From: Paenibacillus lacisoli
GTDB taxonomy: Bacteria > Bacillota > Bacilli > Paenibacillales > Paenibacillaceae
Direction of reading: 5' to 3'
Assembly (NCBI RefSeq): GCF_030580655.1
Contig: NZ_JAUQTB010000004.1
Coordinates: 186,001-250,000, forward strand
Length of the DNA: 64,000 nt
Below, in pieces: positions 26,745-34,863 of this stretch. The translations under genes were made by a program, and so were the position numbers. Position 1 is the first letter of the stretch, and each line of letters starts with the position of its first letter. Below the pieces are notes generated by a model. The model worked only from the letters and a program-made list of their open reading frames with translations, made no database searches and had not been told where the DNA came from.

Positions 26745-27842
26745 TCATGACACTAGTGATGCGAACATTTCGGCAAATGAACGTTCCTTCTCCCGCTGCA
26801 CCGCCTGCTGTTCTTCAACCTGCGGCCGTCTCAGCTGCTCGAACAGCTTCAAAGCCCCGGCATCGGATCTGCCAGCATGCAGCGCATGTTCCACGATAGG
26901 CAGCAGAACCTCCGCATCCTTCAGTGCACCATTTACACCGTATGCTCCCGTTGGACTGAACGTATGGGCCGCATCTCCCAGCAGCACCACACCATCCTTC
27001 ACCCAGCTCTCGCAGGAACTGCTGTGCACCTGAAGGAGTACGAAATCCTTCCAATCCCGAATCCAATCCGGCACTGCCCGGGCCAATTCAGGACAAGCCT
27101 CGATCAGCGCCTGTCTCAGCGGATCCACAGACTGCTTCCGTAGTAGGGGGTAAGAGCCCTCGGCAATGTTCCAGCCGATCTGGATCCATCCCCCCTGCTG
27201 GGTAAACAGTGCCAGCTGCATGCCGTTCACCCGGGCCATGCGCACAGTGGGCTCCCATCCTGGCGGAGAAGGAATCCGGGCCCAGAGCAGGTCATAGCCA
27301 TGAGCATGAACCTGATACGGAATGCGCGCGAGCTTGCGCACGGTCGAGTAACGGCCGTCTGCGCCAACGACCAGCTTGCTGTGAATGGCAATGTCCAGCT
27401 CACCGCATTTAGCCATTACGCCGGCAGCACCGCCTTGATCATTAAAGATCATATCGGTTACTGTAGTATTTAACATAAGCTCAAAACCATCATTCTTCTC
27501 TGCATGCGCAGCAAGGACGCCCAGAAGATGTTTCTGCGGAACGTGAATACCCATATGACGTTCGCCCGGGCCAGGCTCGATCACCTTAAGAATCCGTCCC
27601 TTGTCCATGTACTCCAGTCGCTCCATCAGCAGCATACCGGCCGCATCCAGATCCGCCAGCAGCCCTTCAGCCGCCAGCACCGCTTCCCCTTCTGCATTCA
27701 GATGCTCCCCACGGAAATCCTTGTGCAGACGGGACATGCGCTCAATAACGATAACAGATATTTGACGCTTGCTCAGCAGGTACCCAAGCATGAGACCGCC
27801 TGGACCGCCGCCCACAATACACACATCGGCTTCCATCTGCAT
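26745..27842 (-). CDS. FAD-dependent monooxygenase (PHBH/UbiH type)
   Basis: An aromatic-hydroxylase-type flavoprotein of 365 residues. It has the N-terminal Rossmann motif GGGPGGLMLG, the mid-protein DG motif GADGRYSTVRK near 155, and the GD motif GDAAHTFSPTGAYGVNGALKDA near 285. Such enzymes hydroxylate aromatic or polyketide-like substrates with NAD(P)H and O2; the substrate is not evident. It is upstream of the RibA-like gene with a 68-bp gap and is probably co-transcribed. The ATG at 27842 has GGAGGG 7 bp upstream. Confidence 0.85.
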   Translation of the reverse strand: MQMEADVCIVGGGPGGLMLGYLLSKRQISVIVIERMSRLHKDFRGEHLNAEGEAVLAAEGLLADLDAAGMLLMERLEYMDKGRILKVIEPGPGERHMGIHVPQKHLLGVLAAHAEKNDGFELMLNTTVTDMIFNDQGGAAGVMAKCGELDIAIHSKLVVGADGRYSTVRKLARIPYQVHAHGYDLLWARIPSPPGWEPTVRMARVNGMQLALFTQQGGWIQIGWNIAEGSYPLLRKQSVDPLRQALIEACPELARAVPDWIRDWKDFVLLQVHSSSCESWVKDGVVLLGDAAHTFSPTGAYGVNGALKDAEVLLPIVEHALHAGRSDAGALKLFEQLRRPQVEEQQAVQREKERSFAEMFASLVS

Positions 27843-28068
27843 GCTTCGTCCCTCCACTTCCAATCCTGATCCGCCAACAGCAGCGATATCTCTATATTTA
27901 CATGAATTTTACCTTAGACTTACATTATGTTAATTAGTTACTTATAATTAGTATTATATTTTGCGTCAAAAATACTGTCAAGCAATCCACCCGATTCTCC
28001 TAACCAAAAACAACAACCGGCATCAAACCTGGCTGCTGCTTTCTTACAGTTTCACTTATAGTCTCTTT

Positions 28069-28254
28069 TCACTTATAGTCTCTAATGTTTGTAATGTTCA
28101 GCTTGTCGCCCTTTCCCGGGTCGAGACGATAGACGTAGGCCTCATGCTGAAATTCGCCGTTCCCATCCGGTGCAGAGGATATATAGACGAACGTCTTTTG
28201 CTGCGGATACAGTAACTTCCATACTAGACCTTGTATACTCAACCCTGTAACCAT
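28069..28254 (-). pseudogene. Possible gene remnant, 61 codons
   Basis: A short leftward frame encodes a stretch that reads like a natural protein fragment (TFVYISSAPDGNGEFQHEAY). There is no ribosome-binding site or recognisable start. It lies in an 839-bp gap between the monooxygenase and the glycine riboswitch. It may be the decayed 3' end of a lost gene or chance coding. Confidence 0.25.
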
Positions 28255-28268
28255 ATTGACACTAAAGC

Positions 28269-28298
28269 TTGCTTTACCTTAATCTTAAGAAGTATAAA
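28269..28298 (+). promoter_or_regulatory. Promoter of the glycine riboswitch/serine dehydratase unit
   Basis: TTGCTT and TATAAA are separated by 18 bases, about 25 bp before the first glycine aptamer. A TTGACA at 28256-28261 lacks a good partner. Confidence 0.5.
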
Positions 28299-28321
28299 TG
28301 AACATAATCAGCGGATGACGA

Positions 28322-28540
28322 TGGACGGGAGAGACTGAGCGGTACGCCGCCAGGCACCGAAGGAGCAAGCTTATCGGGCACCCGGCCCGTAAGTTAATCT
28401 CTCAGGTACAAGGAACCGCCATGGGACGCAGCTCTGGAGAGTGCGATCAGCCACCAAAGGGGTAAAACTTGCAGCAGCGGTCCGGAGCTAGCCTCCTCCT
28501 GCTGTTTCACAAGTCATAAACTCTCAGGTACAAGGACAGG
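28322..28540 (+). ncRNA. Tandem glycine riboswitch
   Basis: Two glycine aptamers lie in series. Aptamer 1 runs from GGGAGAGACTGAGC through the CACCGAAGGAGCAA core to CTCTCAGGTACAAGG near 28412. Aptamer 2 runs from GCTCTGGAGAG through CACCAAAGGGGTAA to a second CTCTCAGGTACAAGGACAG. The conserved cores and the short linker between units match the gcvT-type motif. It precedes the serine dehydratase genes. Confidence 0.93.
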
Positions 28541-28573
28541 GAAAAGGGTAAACCCTTTTTGCTGTCCTTTTTT
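28534..28573 (+). terminator. Glycine-riboswitch terminator
   Basis: GGACAG pairs with CTGTCC, the inner AAAAGGG with CCCTTTT, and six Ts follow. The 5' arm overlaps the end of aptamer 2, so glycine binding should prevent termination (ON switch), as for gcvT. Confidence 0.85.
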
Positions 28574-28681
28574 GCGCGTTGACATGGCGTGTCAACCTCT
28601 CAGGGGGCTATGAACAGCCTGCCGTCATGGCTTCAAACCATACATTAATGTGTTCATCATGACTTCAATGGAGGGTTCGTA

Positions 28682-29356
28682 ATGAGATTTAAAGATGTAT
28701 TCTCCATCATCGGTCCGGCTATGACCGGACCTTCCAGCTCCCATACCGCTGGCGCTGTCCGTCTCGGACGCATTGCGCGCCACTGGATGGGGATGCAGCC
28801 GGAACGGGCGGTGCTGACGCTGTATGGCTCTTTTGCCGATACGTATAAAGGTCATGGCACCGATCTTGCACTCATCGGAGGCCTGCTCGATTATGATACC
28901 GACGACAGCCGGATACCGGATGCCGAGCAGCGGGCAGAAGAAGCGGGTATGGAGGTTGAATTTACGGTCAGCGGGCTGAATGCTCCGCATCCAAACACTG
29001 TAAAAATCGAGTTGTGGCACGGGGACGATTACCGTTCGCTGATGGGATCCTCCATCGGCGGTGGAAGTGTCGCCGTACAGCAGCTCAATGATTTCCGTGT
29101 CAACCTGACCGGAGAACTGCCTGCTGCTGTCCTCCTGCATTCTGACAAACCGGGAATGCTGGCATCGATTACATCCGCAATGGGACATTCCGGCGTGAAC
29201 ATCGCCTATATGAATGTGGACCGGAAGAGCCGGGATGGGGAAGCCCTCACGGTGATTGAGACCGATACAGCTGTGCCGGACAACGTTCTTCAGCAGCTGC
29301 GCAGACTGCAGCATATGTATGAAATTAAAGTGATTGATTTGAAGAAAAGGGGCTAA
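28682..29356 (+). CDS. sdaAB: L-serine dehydratase, beta subunit
   Basis: The regulatory/beta subunit of iron-sulfur L-serine dehydratase, 224 residues. The signature GPSSSHTAGAVRLG lies at 17-30. A C-terminal ACT domain (about 148-222, LHSDKPGMLASI) probably binds an amino-acid effector. With the alpha subunit it converts L-serine to pyruvate and ammonia. GGAGGG precedes the ATG. The two subunit genes are 5 bp apart and sit behind the tandem glycine riboswitch. Confidence 0.93.
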   Translation: MRFKDVFSIIGPAMTGPSSSHTAGAVRLGRIARHWMGMQPERAVLTLYGSFADTYKGHGTDLALIGGLLDYDTDDSRIPDAEQRAEEAGMEVEFTVSGLNAPHPNTVKIELWHGDDYRSLMGSSIGGGSVAVQQLNDFRVNLTGELPAAVLLHSDKPGMLASITSAMGHSGVNIAYMNVDRKSRDGEALTVIETDTAVPDNVLQQLRRLQHMYEIKVIDLKKRG

Positions 29357-29361
29357 GGGTT

Positions 29362-30267
29362 ATGCGATTCAGCCATCTCCGTGAACTCGCCGAGCTTTGC
29401 CGCAAGGAAGGCAAGAGCATCGCCGGGATCATGCTGGAAGACCAGTCTCACGAGACAGGTATAGACCAGGAGGACATTTTCCGTCAAATGGCGGACTATT
29501 ATCAGATTATGAAAGAGGCTGTCCGAAAAGGGCAGACGGAGGATACCGTATCCCGGAGCGGCCTGACCGGCGGGGACGGCAAACGCGTAGCCGAATACCT
29601 GCGGTCAGGCGAAACCTGCTCTGGCGATGCTTCGGCGCTGGCCATGGCTTATGCCCTCTCGGTGTCGGAAGTCAACGCCTCCATGGGCCGGATTGTGGCT
29701 ACACCGACGGCAGGCTCCTGCGGTGTCATTCCAGGCGTGTTCATTAGCGCACAGGAACGCTTTGGTTGGGACGATGACCATATGGTCCGCGGTCTGTTCA
29801 CGGCCGGTGCCATCGGCTATGTTATTGCCAACAACTCCTTCATCTCCGGCGCTGAAGGCGGCTGCCAGGCTGAGATTGGCTCGGCGATCGGCATGGCAGC
29901 GGGTGCCATGGTAGAGCTGCGCGGAGGCACAACGGATCAGGCGATTCATGCCGTTGGCCTGGCACTGAAGAATACATTGGGGCTGATCTGTGACCCCGTT
30001 GCAGGTCTGGTCGAAATTCCTTGTATCGTACGTAACGGACTCGGTGCAGTAACCGCTCTGGCCGCTGCCGATATGGCACTGGCCGGGGTACGCAGTGCGA
30101 TTCCGACCGATGAGGTCATCGACGTCATGCTGGAGGTTGGCAGCGCCATGCCGACCAAACACCGCGAGACGGCCAAAGGCGGCCTTGCCCAGACGCCAAC
30201 CGGGCGCAAGCTGACCGAATCCCTACGCGGGAAGCGTAAAGAGTCACCGGATCCGGCTCAAGCCTGA
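29362..30267 (+). CDS. sdaAA: L-serine dehydratase, alpha subunit
   Basis: The catalytic [4Fe-4S] subunit, 301 residues. Cluster ligands are likely the Cys residues in TAGSCGVIPG, EGGCQAEIGSA and LICDPVAGLVEIPC. The long C-terminal Gly/Ala-rich domain is normal for the family. Lability of its iron-sulfur cluster to oxygen is known for this enzyme class. Control by glycine suggests that excess glycine, converted to serine by hydroxymethyltransferase, is drained to pyruvate. Confidence 0.93.
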   Translation: MRFSHLRELAELCRKEGKSIAGIMLEDQSHETGIDQEDIFRQMADYYQIMKEAVRKGQTEDTVSRSGLTGGDGKRVAEYLRSGETCSGDASALAMAYALSVSEVNASMGRIVATPTAGSCGVIPGVFISAQERFGWDDDHMVRGLFTAGAIGYVIANNSFISGAEGGCQAEIGSAIGMAAGAMVELRGGTTDQAIHAVGLALKNTLGLICDPVAGLVEIPCIVRNGLGAVTALAAADMALAGVRSAIPTDEVIDVMLEVGSAMPTKHRETAKGGLAQTPTGRKLTESLRGKRKESPDPAQA

Positions 30268-30402
30268 CCATCCCTTAAGGACTATGGTTCTGTTCCCTTA
30301 TGAAGACTGTCTGCTGCCGATTGGTTTTAATGTTCCTGGTGTAATTTAGAAGTGTATTCATTGGTTTCATAGATCACTTTTGATTCAGAGGAGGAACCCG
30401 TT

Positions 30403-31350
30403 ATGCCCCTTGATCCTGCTATTTCACAAATGATGAAGTATATGGGCCAGCGTCCGGCCTTGAACGAGCATACTCTACGGCATATCCGCGGTCTTTCTGA
30501 AGCAGGCTCGCGCCTGCTGGGCCAGCATGCGAAGCCCGAGCCGGTCGGCCGTGTTGTCGACATCACTATCCCTGCTGCAGACGGATATAAAATTCCGGCT
30601 CGCTGCTACTATCCCGAAGCGGACATGGACGTGTACCCTGTTCTTATCTACTATCATGGCGGCGGCTTTGTACTCGGCAGCGTGCAGTCCCATGATCACA
30701 TTGCCCGCCTGTTCTGTAAGCTGGCCCGCTGTGCGGTAGTATCCGTGGACTACCGCCTTGCACCAGAGCATCCGTTCCCGGCAGCGGTAGATGATGCTTA
30801 TACCTCCCTGCTCCTTGTTCACCGCCAGGCATCCGAGCATCAATGGGACCCGGAGCGCATCGCCATAGGGGGCGACAGTGCCGGCGGGAACCTGGCGGCG
30901 GTCGCCTCCATCTTGGCCGCCTCTCAGCAGGGACCGGCAATCCGATATCAGCTGCTCTACTACCCGGTCACCGATATGGGCGGAGATTATCCGTCTAAGC
31001 AGTCAGCCGAGCATTCGCCGCTGTTATCGACTGACGATATGGCTTTTTTCTCCCGCTGTTATATAGGCGAGCAGGCCGATCCCGATGACCCGCGCCTGTC
31101 GCCGATCCGGTACGGGCATCTGGAACAGCTCCCGCCTGCACTCGTAATCACTGCTGAGTATGACCCGCTGCGGGATGAAGGCGAAGCGTTCGCGGAGCGG
31201 CTGAAGGAAGCGGGTGTACCTACGGAAGCTGCCCGCTATGACGGGATGATTCATGGCTTCATCACCTTTCCTCAGCTGCTGCCTCAGGGCATGCAGGCAA
31301 TTGAACAAGGCGCCAATGCCCTGGTTCAGGCATTCCGGATGGACGAATAA
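30403..31350 (+). CDS. Alpha/beta hydrolase, hormone-sensitive-lipase family esterase
   Basis: A cytosolic carboxylesterase of 315 residues. The oxyanion motif HGGG lies at 84-87, the nucleophile in GDSAGGN near 155, the catalytic Asp in AEYDPLRDEG near 250, and His in IHGFITF near 282. It likely hydrolyses short acyl esters; the natural substrate is unknown. AGGAGG precedes the start, and a strong terminator follows. Confidence 0.9.
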   Translation: MPLDPAISQMMKYMGQRPALNEHTLRHIRGLSEAGSRLLGQHAKPEPVGRVVDITIPAADGYKIPARCYYPEADMDVYPVLIYYHGGGFVLGSVQSHDHIARLFCKLARCAVVSVDYRLAPEHPFPAAVDDAYTSLLLVHRQASEHQWDPERIAIGGDSAGGNLAAVASILAASQQGPAIRYQLLYYPVTDMGGDYPSKQSAEHSPLLSTDDMAFFSRCYIGEQADPDDPRLSPIRYGHLEQLPPALVITAEYDPLRDEGEAFAERLKEAGVPTEAARYDGMIHGFITFPQLLPQGMQAIEQGANALVQAFRMDE

Positions 31351-31369
31351 CAATATATCATTTCCAAAA

Positions 31370-31401
31370 CAGCCCAGGTCCCTTATAAGGGACCTGGGCT
31401 G
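31370..31401. terminator. Strong bidirectional terminator
   Basis: A 13-bp perfect stem, CAGCCCAGGTCCC/GGGACCTGGGCTG, lies between the esterase and the convergent Ig-repeat gene. A T-rich sequence follows on the plus strand. Confidence 0.8.
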
Positions 31402-31433
31402 TTTGCTGTTGTCGTCCTAACAGGCTGAACCTG

Positions 31434-33779
31434 TTAGTTAACGACAACCTGAATTTTCGTCTTCTTACCAGCGTACGATACTGTAATCACAGCTTTCCCT
31501 TTGCCGGTAGCTTTCACGACACCGTCTTTGGCTGTTACCACCGTAATTTTGGAGGAGGCCCACAGCGCAGGCTTGGAGACATCCTTCTCGGATTCGTCCT
31601 TAAAGGTAGCGGTGGCGGTCACTTTAACCTGGTCGCCTGCCTTGAGATTCAGGATCACTTCGCTGGTCTCCAAATATTTCAGCTGATCAATATCGACTGG
31701 AATCGTGATCGTTTTGCCGCTGAATTTGGCCGTAATCCGGGCTGTTCCGTAGCTGACAGCCGTCACCTGCCCGCCCTCGACCGTAGCAATCTTATAGCTT
31801 GACGATTTCCACTCGGCCTGGTCACCGACATCCTTCACCGTACCGTCTGAATAAGTTGCCTTGATCGCAATCGTCTTCTTGTCTCCGGACTTCAGGGAGA
31901 GGGAGTTGACGCTGGCCGTCACTTTCTGCACAATATCGACTTCTACGCGGATGGTTACCTTCTGGGAGCCATAATCAGCTGTGATCGTAGCTTTACCGCT
32001 GCTGTAAGCTGTTACAACACCCTTGTTAACCTCGGCTACGTCCGGTGTATTCGATGACCATTTGGCATCTGCCGTTACGTCTTTGCCGCCAGCAGTACCA
32101 TCTGGTGTAGTCAGCGTTATCGCCGCTTTATCTTTTACACTGAGGTAGAGCACTTTCGTACTTGCTTCCAGCTTGTCCACGATCCCTACCTTGACAGTTG
32201 CGGTGAGCTTCTTTCCGTTGAATTCGGTAGTGACTGTTGCATTCCCCATCGCAATCCCTGTCAGCAGGCCATCTTCTACTTCAACGACCTTATCTGAGCT
32301 GGACGTCCATTTCGCCTGGCTTGATACGTTCTCCTCACGGCCATCCTCGTACTCAGCGATCAGATTGATCTGCATCTGCTTGTCCACATCGAGCGAAATC
32401 GATTTGGCCGACAAGCTCATCTTCACAGGCACATTAACGGCTACCTTGACGGTTGCTGTCTTTCCGCCATAGGAAGCAGTAATCGTCGCCTCGCCGGTCT
32501 CATGCGCCGTGATGATTCCTTTATCCGATACAAAAGCAATATTACCATTGCTGGAAGTCCATGAAGCCTTGGCAGTCACATCCTCTTTGCTACCATCAAT
32601 ATACGTAGCCTGCAGCTTCAGCTCCTTGGTTCCGTCGGTCTTCAGCGCCACTTCCTCTGTTCCGAGATCCAGGTACTGGGCCACTTCAACGGATACCGGA
32701 ATCTGGATCGTTTTATCTCCATATTTACCGGTAATAACGGCTGTTCCCGCGCTGTTGCCGCGCACCTTGCCTGCTGTGACGGACGCCACCGCCTCATTGC
32801 TGGAAGTCCATGTAGAGCCTGTCGTTACATCGGCTTCCGGGCGCTCCGGATATACCGCCGAAAGATTGAGCTGTTTGCTGTCATCGATATGAAGGAAAAG
32901 GCTGCTCTCGTTCACCTTGAGCCGGCTTGTTTTATCTACATCTACATTAATCGCTGCTGTTCTGGCACCATACTTGGCTGTAATTACGGCAGAACCGGAG
33001 CTGTAGCCGGTAATCACACCTTTTAGCACATCCGCTACCTTCTCATTGCTGGATGACCATTCCGCTGCTGCAGTGACATCCTTTACATCTCCATTCGGAT
33101 ACGTGGCTGTGAGAACAATCTGATCATCCTTCTCGTTCAGCAGCAGTGTGGTGGCCGTCTTGTTGGCTTCCAGACGCTTTAGCTGCTCTACCGTTACCGG
33201 AATGATAACCGTTTGCTTGCCGTATACGGCCTGGATGTTCGCGGATCCGGCACTCACGGCCGTCACCTTACCGTTCAGGACCGTGGCCACCTTCGTGTTA
33301 TCCGAGGTCCAGACGGCTGTACCAGCCACATCCATCGTCGTATTGTCAGCATACATCGCCGTCAATCCGATCATCTCGCTGCCGCCCAAGCGCAGGTCTA
33401 CACTCTGTGTGCTGTTCAGCAGAGCTTTGACCTTTTTCGTCACCGTTACCTGGACGGTCTTGGTTATTCCTTTGTACGCCGCTTCGATGGTGGCGGTCCC
33501 GCTGCTCTTCGCTGTTACGGAACCCCCGTTGACTGCTGCGACGATATCGTTCTTGCTGCTCCACTCTGCACTCAGCGTTACGTTGCCGGAAGTTCCGTCA
33601 CTATATACCGCTGTTGCTGTTAAAGCCGCTGATTCACCAGCCTCCAGGGTCAATTCGCTTTTGGAGAGGACCAGATTGGATAATGCGGCTTCCGCCGCCC
33701 GGGTCACCCCTGCCGGGACAGCCAGCAGACTGACAATCAGAATCAGCGTGGTCATCGCTGCAATACTCTTCTTTAACAT
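31434..33779 (-). CDS. Secreted protein of nine bacterial Ig-like (Big_2) repeats
   Basis: A secreted protein of 781 residues. The signal peptide ends in VTRAAEA. Nine repeats of about 83 residues then run to the end, each with the Big_2 pattern: a YxDGT or YxNGxxxDVT segment, WxSSNxxVA, a GxVTAxSxGxAxIxAxYGxK strand, and IPVxVE. Repeat starts are near residues 35, 118, 203, 285, 368, 450, 533, 616 and 699. There is no LPXTG, SLH or enzymatic domain. It is likely a surface or matrix protein, or an adhesin spacer. AGGAGG precedes the start; the gene stands alone. Confidence 0.85.
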   Translation of the reverse strand: MLKKSIAAMTTLILIVSLLAVPAGVTRAAEAALSNLVLSKSELTLEAGESAALTATAVYSDGTSGNVTLSAEWSSKNDIVAAVNGGSVTAKSSGTATIEAAYKGITKTVQVTVTKKVKALLNSTQSVDLRLGGSEMIGLTAMYADNTTMDVAGTAVWTSDNTKVATVLNGKVTAVSAGSANIQAVYGKQTVIIPVTVEQLKRLEANKTATTLLLNEKDDQIVLTATYPNGDVKDVTAAAEWSSSNEKVADVLKGVITGYSSGSAVITAKYGARTAAINVDVDKTSRLKVNESSLFLHIDDSKQLNLSAVYPERPEADVTTGSTWTSSNEAVASVTAGKVRGNSAGTAVITGKYGDKTIQIPVSVEVAQYLDLGTEEVALKTDGTKELKLQATYIDGSKEDVTAKASWTSSNGNIAFVSDKGIITAHETGEATITASYGGKTATVKVAVNVPVKMSLSAKSISLDVDKQMQINLIAEYEDGREENVSSQAKWTSSSDKVVEVEDGLLTGIAMGNATVTTEFNGKKLTATVKVGIVDKLEASTKVLYLSVKDKAAITLTTPDGTAGGKDVTADAKWSSNTPDVAEVNKGVVTAYSSGKATITADYGSQKVTIRVEVDIVQKVTASVNSLSLKSGDKKTIAIKATYSDGTVKDVGDQAEWKSSSYKIATVEGGQVTAVSYGTARITAKFSGKTITIPVDIDQLKYLETSEVILNLKAGDQVKVTATATFKDESEKDVSKPALWASSKITVVTAKDGVVKATGKGKAVITVSYAGKKTKIQVVVN

Positions 33780-33894
33780 GATTACCTCCTGTTATTGAAT
33801 TCTGTACCAGCATTTGAATACGCAAGACATATGCTGTGAACCTTCCGTTTTAATGTCGGTCCCTGAACAGGAAAATTTTAGGGCTTTGTTAAAT

Positions 33895-33923
33895 TTGACA
33901 TAGGATTGTTTGGTAAATATTAA
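33895..33923 (+). promoter_or_regulatory. Sigma-A promoter for the small membrane protein gene
   Basis: A perfect TTGACA, a 17-base spacer and TATTAA. It gives a leader of about 100 nt. A second TATAAT occurs near 33944. Confidence 0.6.
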
Positions 33924-34031
33924 CTACATTTATGTTAATTTTTCGTATAATAAAAGTAGAAAAATTATTGCAATCAGCCGTACACCCCTGACACTGAGAA
34001 CTCCGCTGCAGGGAAGGGAGGGAAGTATCCT

Positions 34032-34292
34032 ATGAATGAAACAACTTGGTTTGATATATTTGTTAATATTTTCCTCAGTACATTTCTGGTCTTTATTCCT
34101 TTCGCCGGCATCCTGCTATATATGTATTTCTACCCGGCAGAGAGCATGATGTGGGGGAAACGCGGGATGTTCGCGAGTGAACCGGAATTATCTGATGAAG
34201 CGATCCGCCGGACCAAGAAAAGGGGCTTCATTGGATTAATCGTCACGGGCATCCTCTACGTACTGTTTATCTTCCTAGAGCTCATAAGGTGA
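34032..34292 (+). CDS. Small membrane protein, two helices, function unknown
   Basis: A protein of 86 residues not recognised as a named family. Transmembrane helices lie at about 8-30 and 66-85, joined by a charged loop with EPELSDEAIRRTKKRG. GGGAGGGAAG precedes the ATG. A convincing promoter upstream and terminator downstream support a real gene. Confidence 0.75.
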   Translation: MNETTWFDIFVNIFLSTFLVFIPFAGILLYMYFYPAESMMWGKRGMFASEPELSDEAIRRTKKRGFIGLIVTGILYVLFIFLELIR

Positions 34293-34322
34293 AGTAACTT
34301 CCTTATCTACCACAGCCAAAAC

Positions 34323-34364
34323 AAAGACCCACTCCAGCGGATCGTATCCGCCAGCGTGGGTCTT
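34323..34364. terminator. Bidirectional terminator
   Basis: AAGACCCAC/GTGGGTCTT arms enclose an inner GCGGAT/ATCCGC helix. The element lies between convergent genes. Confidence 0.8.
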
Positions 34365-34378
34365 CATCATTCCTAACG

Positions 34379-34837
34379 TTAACGCAGCAATTCCTCCAGC
34401 GTATCCCGCCAGCGCGGCAGGACAGCTTCCGGCTCCTTGAGAGCAAAGGTTACACCGGAACGCAGCTCGGCATATTTTGCAACGTCCTCGCGGACCGCTG
34501 CAACCGCCGCTTCAAAGCGGGCGCGGGGATACATCGCCTGCTCCAGTTCCGGCAGCAGCTGCAATTCCAGCCGGATATAGTAGGCTGTTCCTTCGTGCAC
34601 CAGCACGAGCAGGGCACGACCGCTGCGGATCAGGTTGCCCGTTGTTGTTGTTCCCGGCCATAAGGCAAGCCGCAGCCTGCCGTTGTCCAGGGCTACGACC
34701 TCACCCACACTCAGCATTGCATTGTGCGGCCATCCGTCTTCGGTTACCGTCTGCAGCATCATGGCATCATGCTGTTTATCCTCCAGGTGCTGTCCATTCA
34801 GCAGATGAAGAAGCGCTTCAGGCAGTTGGACTTCCAT
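34379..34837 (-). CDS. Pyridoxamine 5'-phosphate oxidase-like FMN-binding protein
   Basis: A small split-barrel protein of 152 residues. The segment DAMMLQTVTEDGWPHNAML followed by a LALWPGTTTTGNL strand fits the PPOX-like FMN-binding fold. Specific activity is unknown. It starts 27 bp after the YesN-type regulator on the same strand and may be the last gene of that operon, though its ribosome-binding site (AAGGAAGG) is somewhat far from the ATG. Confidence 0.65.
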   Translation of the reverse strand: MEVQLPEALLHLLNGQHLEDKQHDAMMLQTVTEDGWPHNAMLSVGEVVALDNGRLRLALWPGTTTTGNLIRSGRALLVLVHEGTAYYIRLELQLLPELEQAMYPRARFEAAVAAVREDVAKYAELRSGVTFALKEPEAVLPRWRDTLEELLR

Positions 34838-34863
34838 CCTTATTACACCTTCCTTCTGCCTGA

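Noticed and set aside
33148..33798. 216-codon and 136-codon rightward frames within the Ig-repeat gene
   Set aside because: They are antisense to a repetitive gene; the apparent hydrophobicity arises from reverse-complemented Thr/Val codons.
33780..34031. c-di-GMP or other riboswitch in the Ig-repeat leader
   Set aside because: No conserved aptamer core was found on either strand; only promoter-like sequences were seen.
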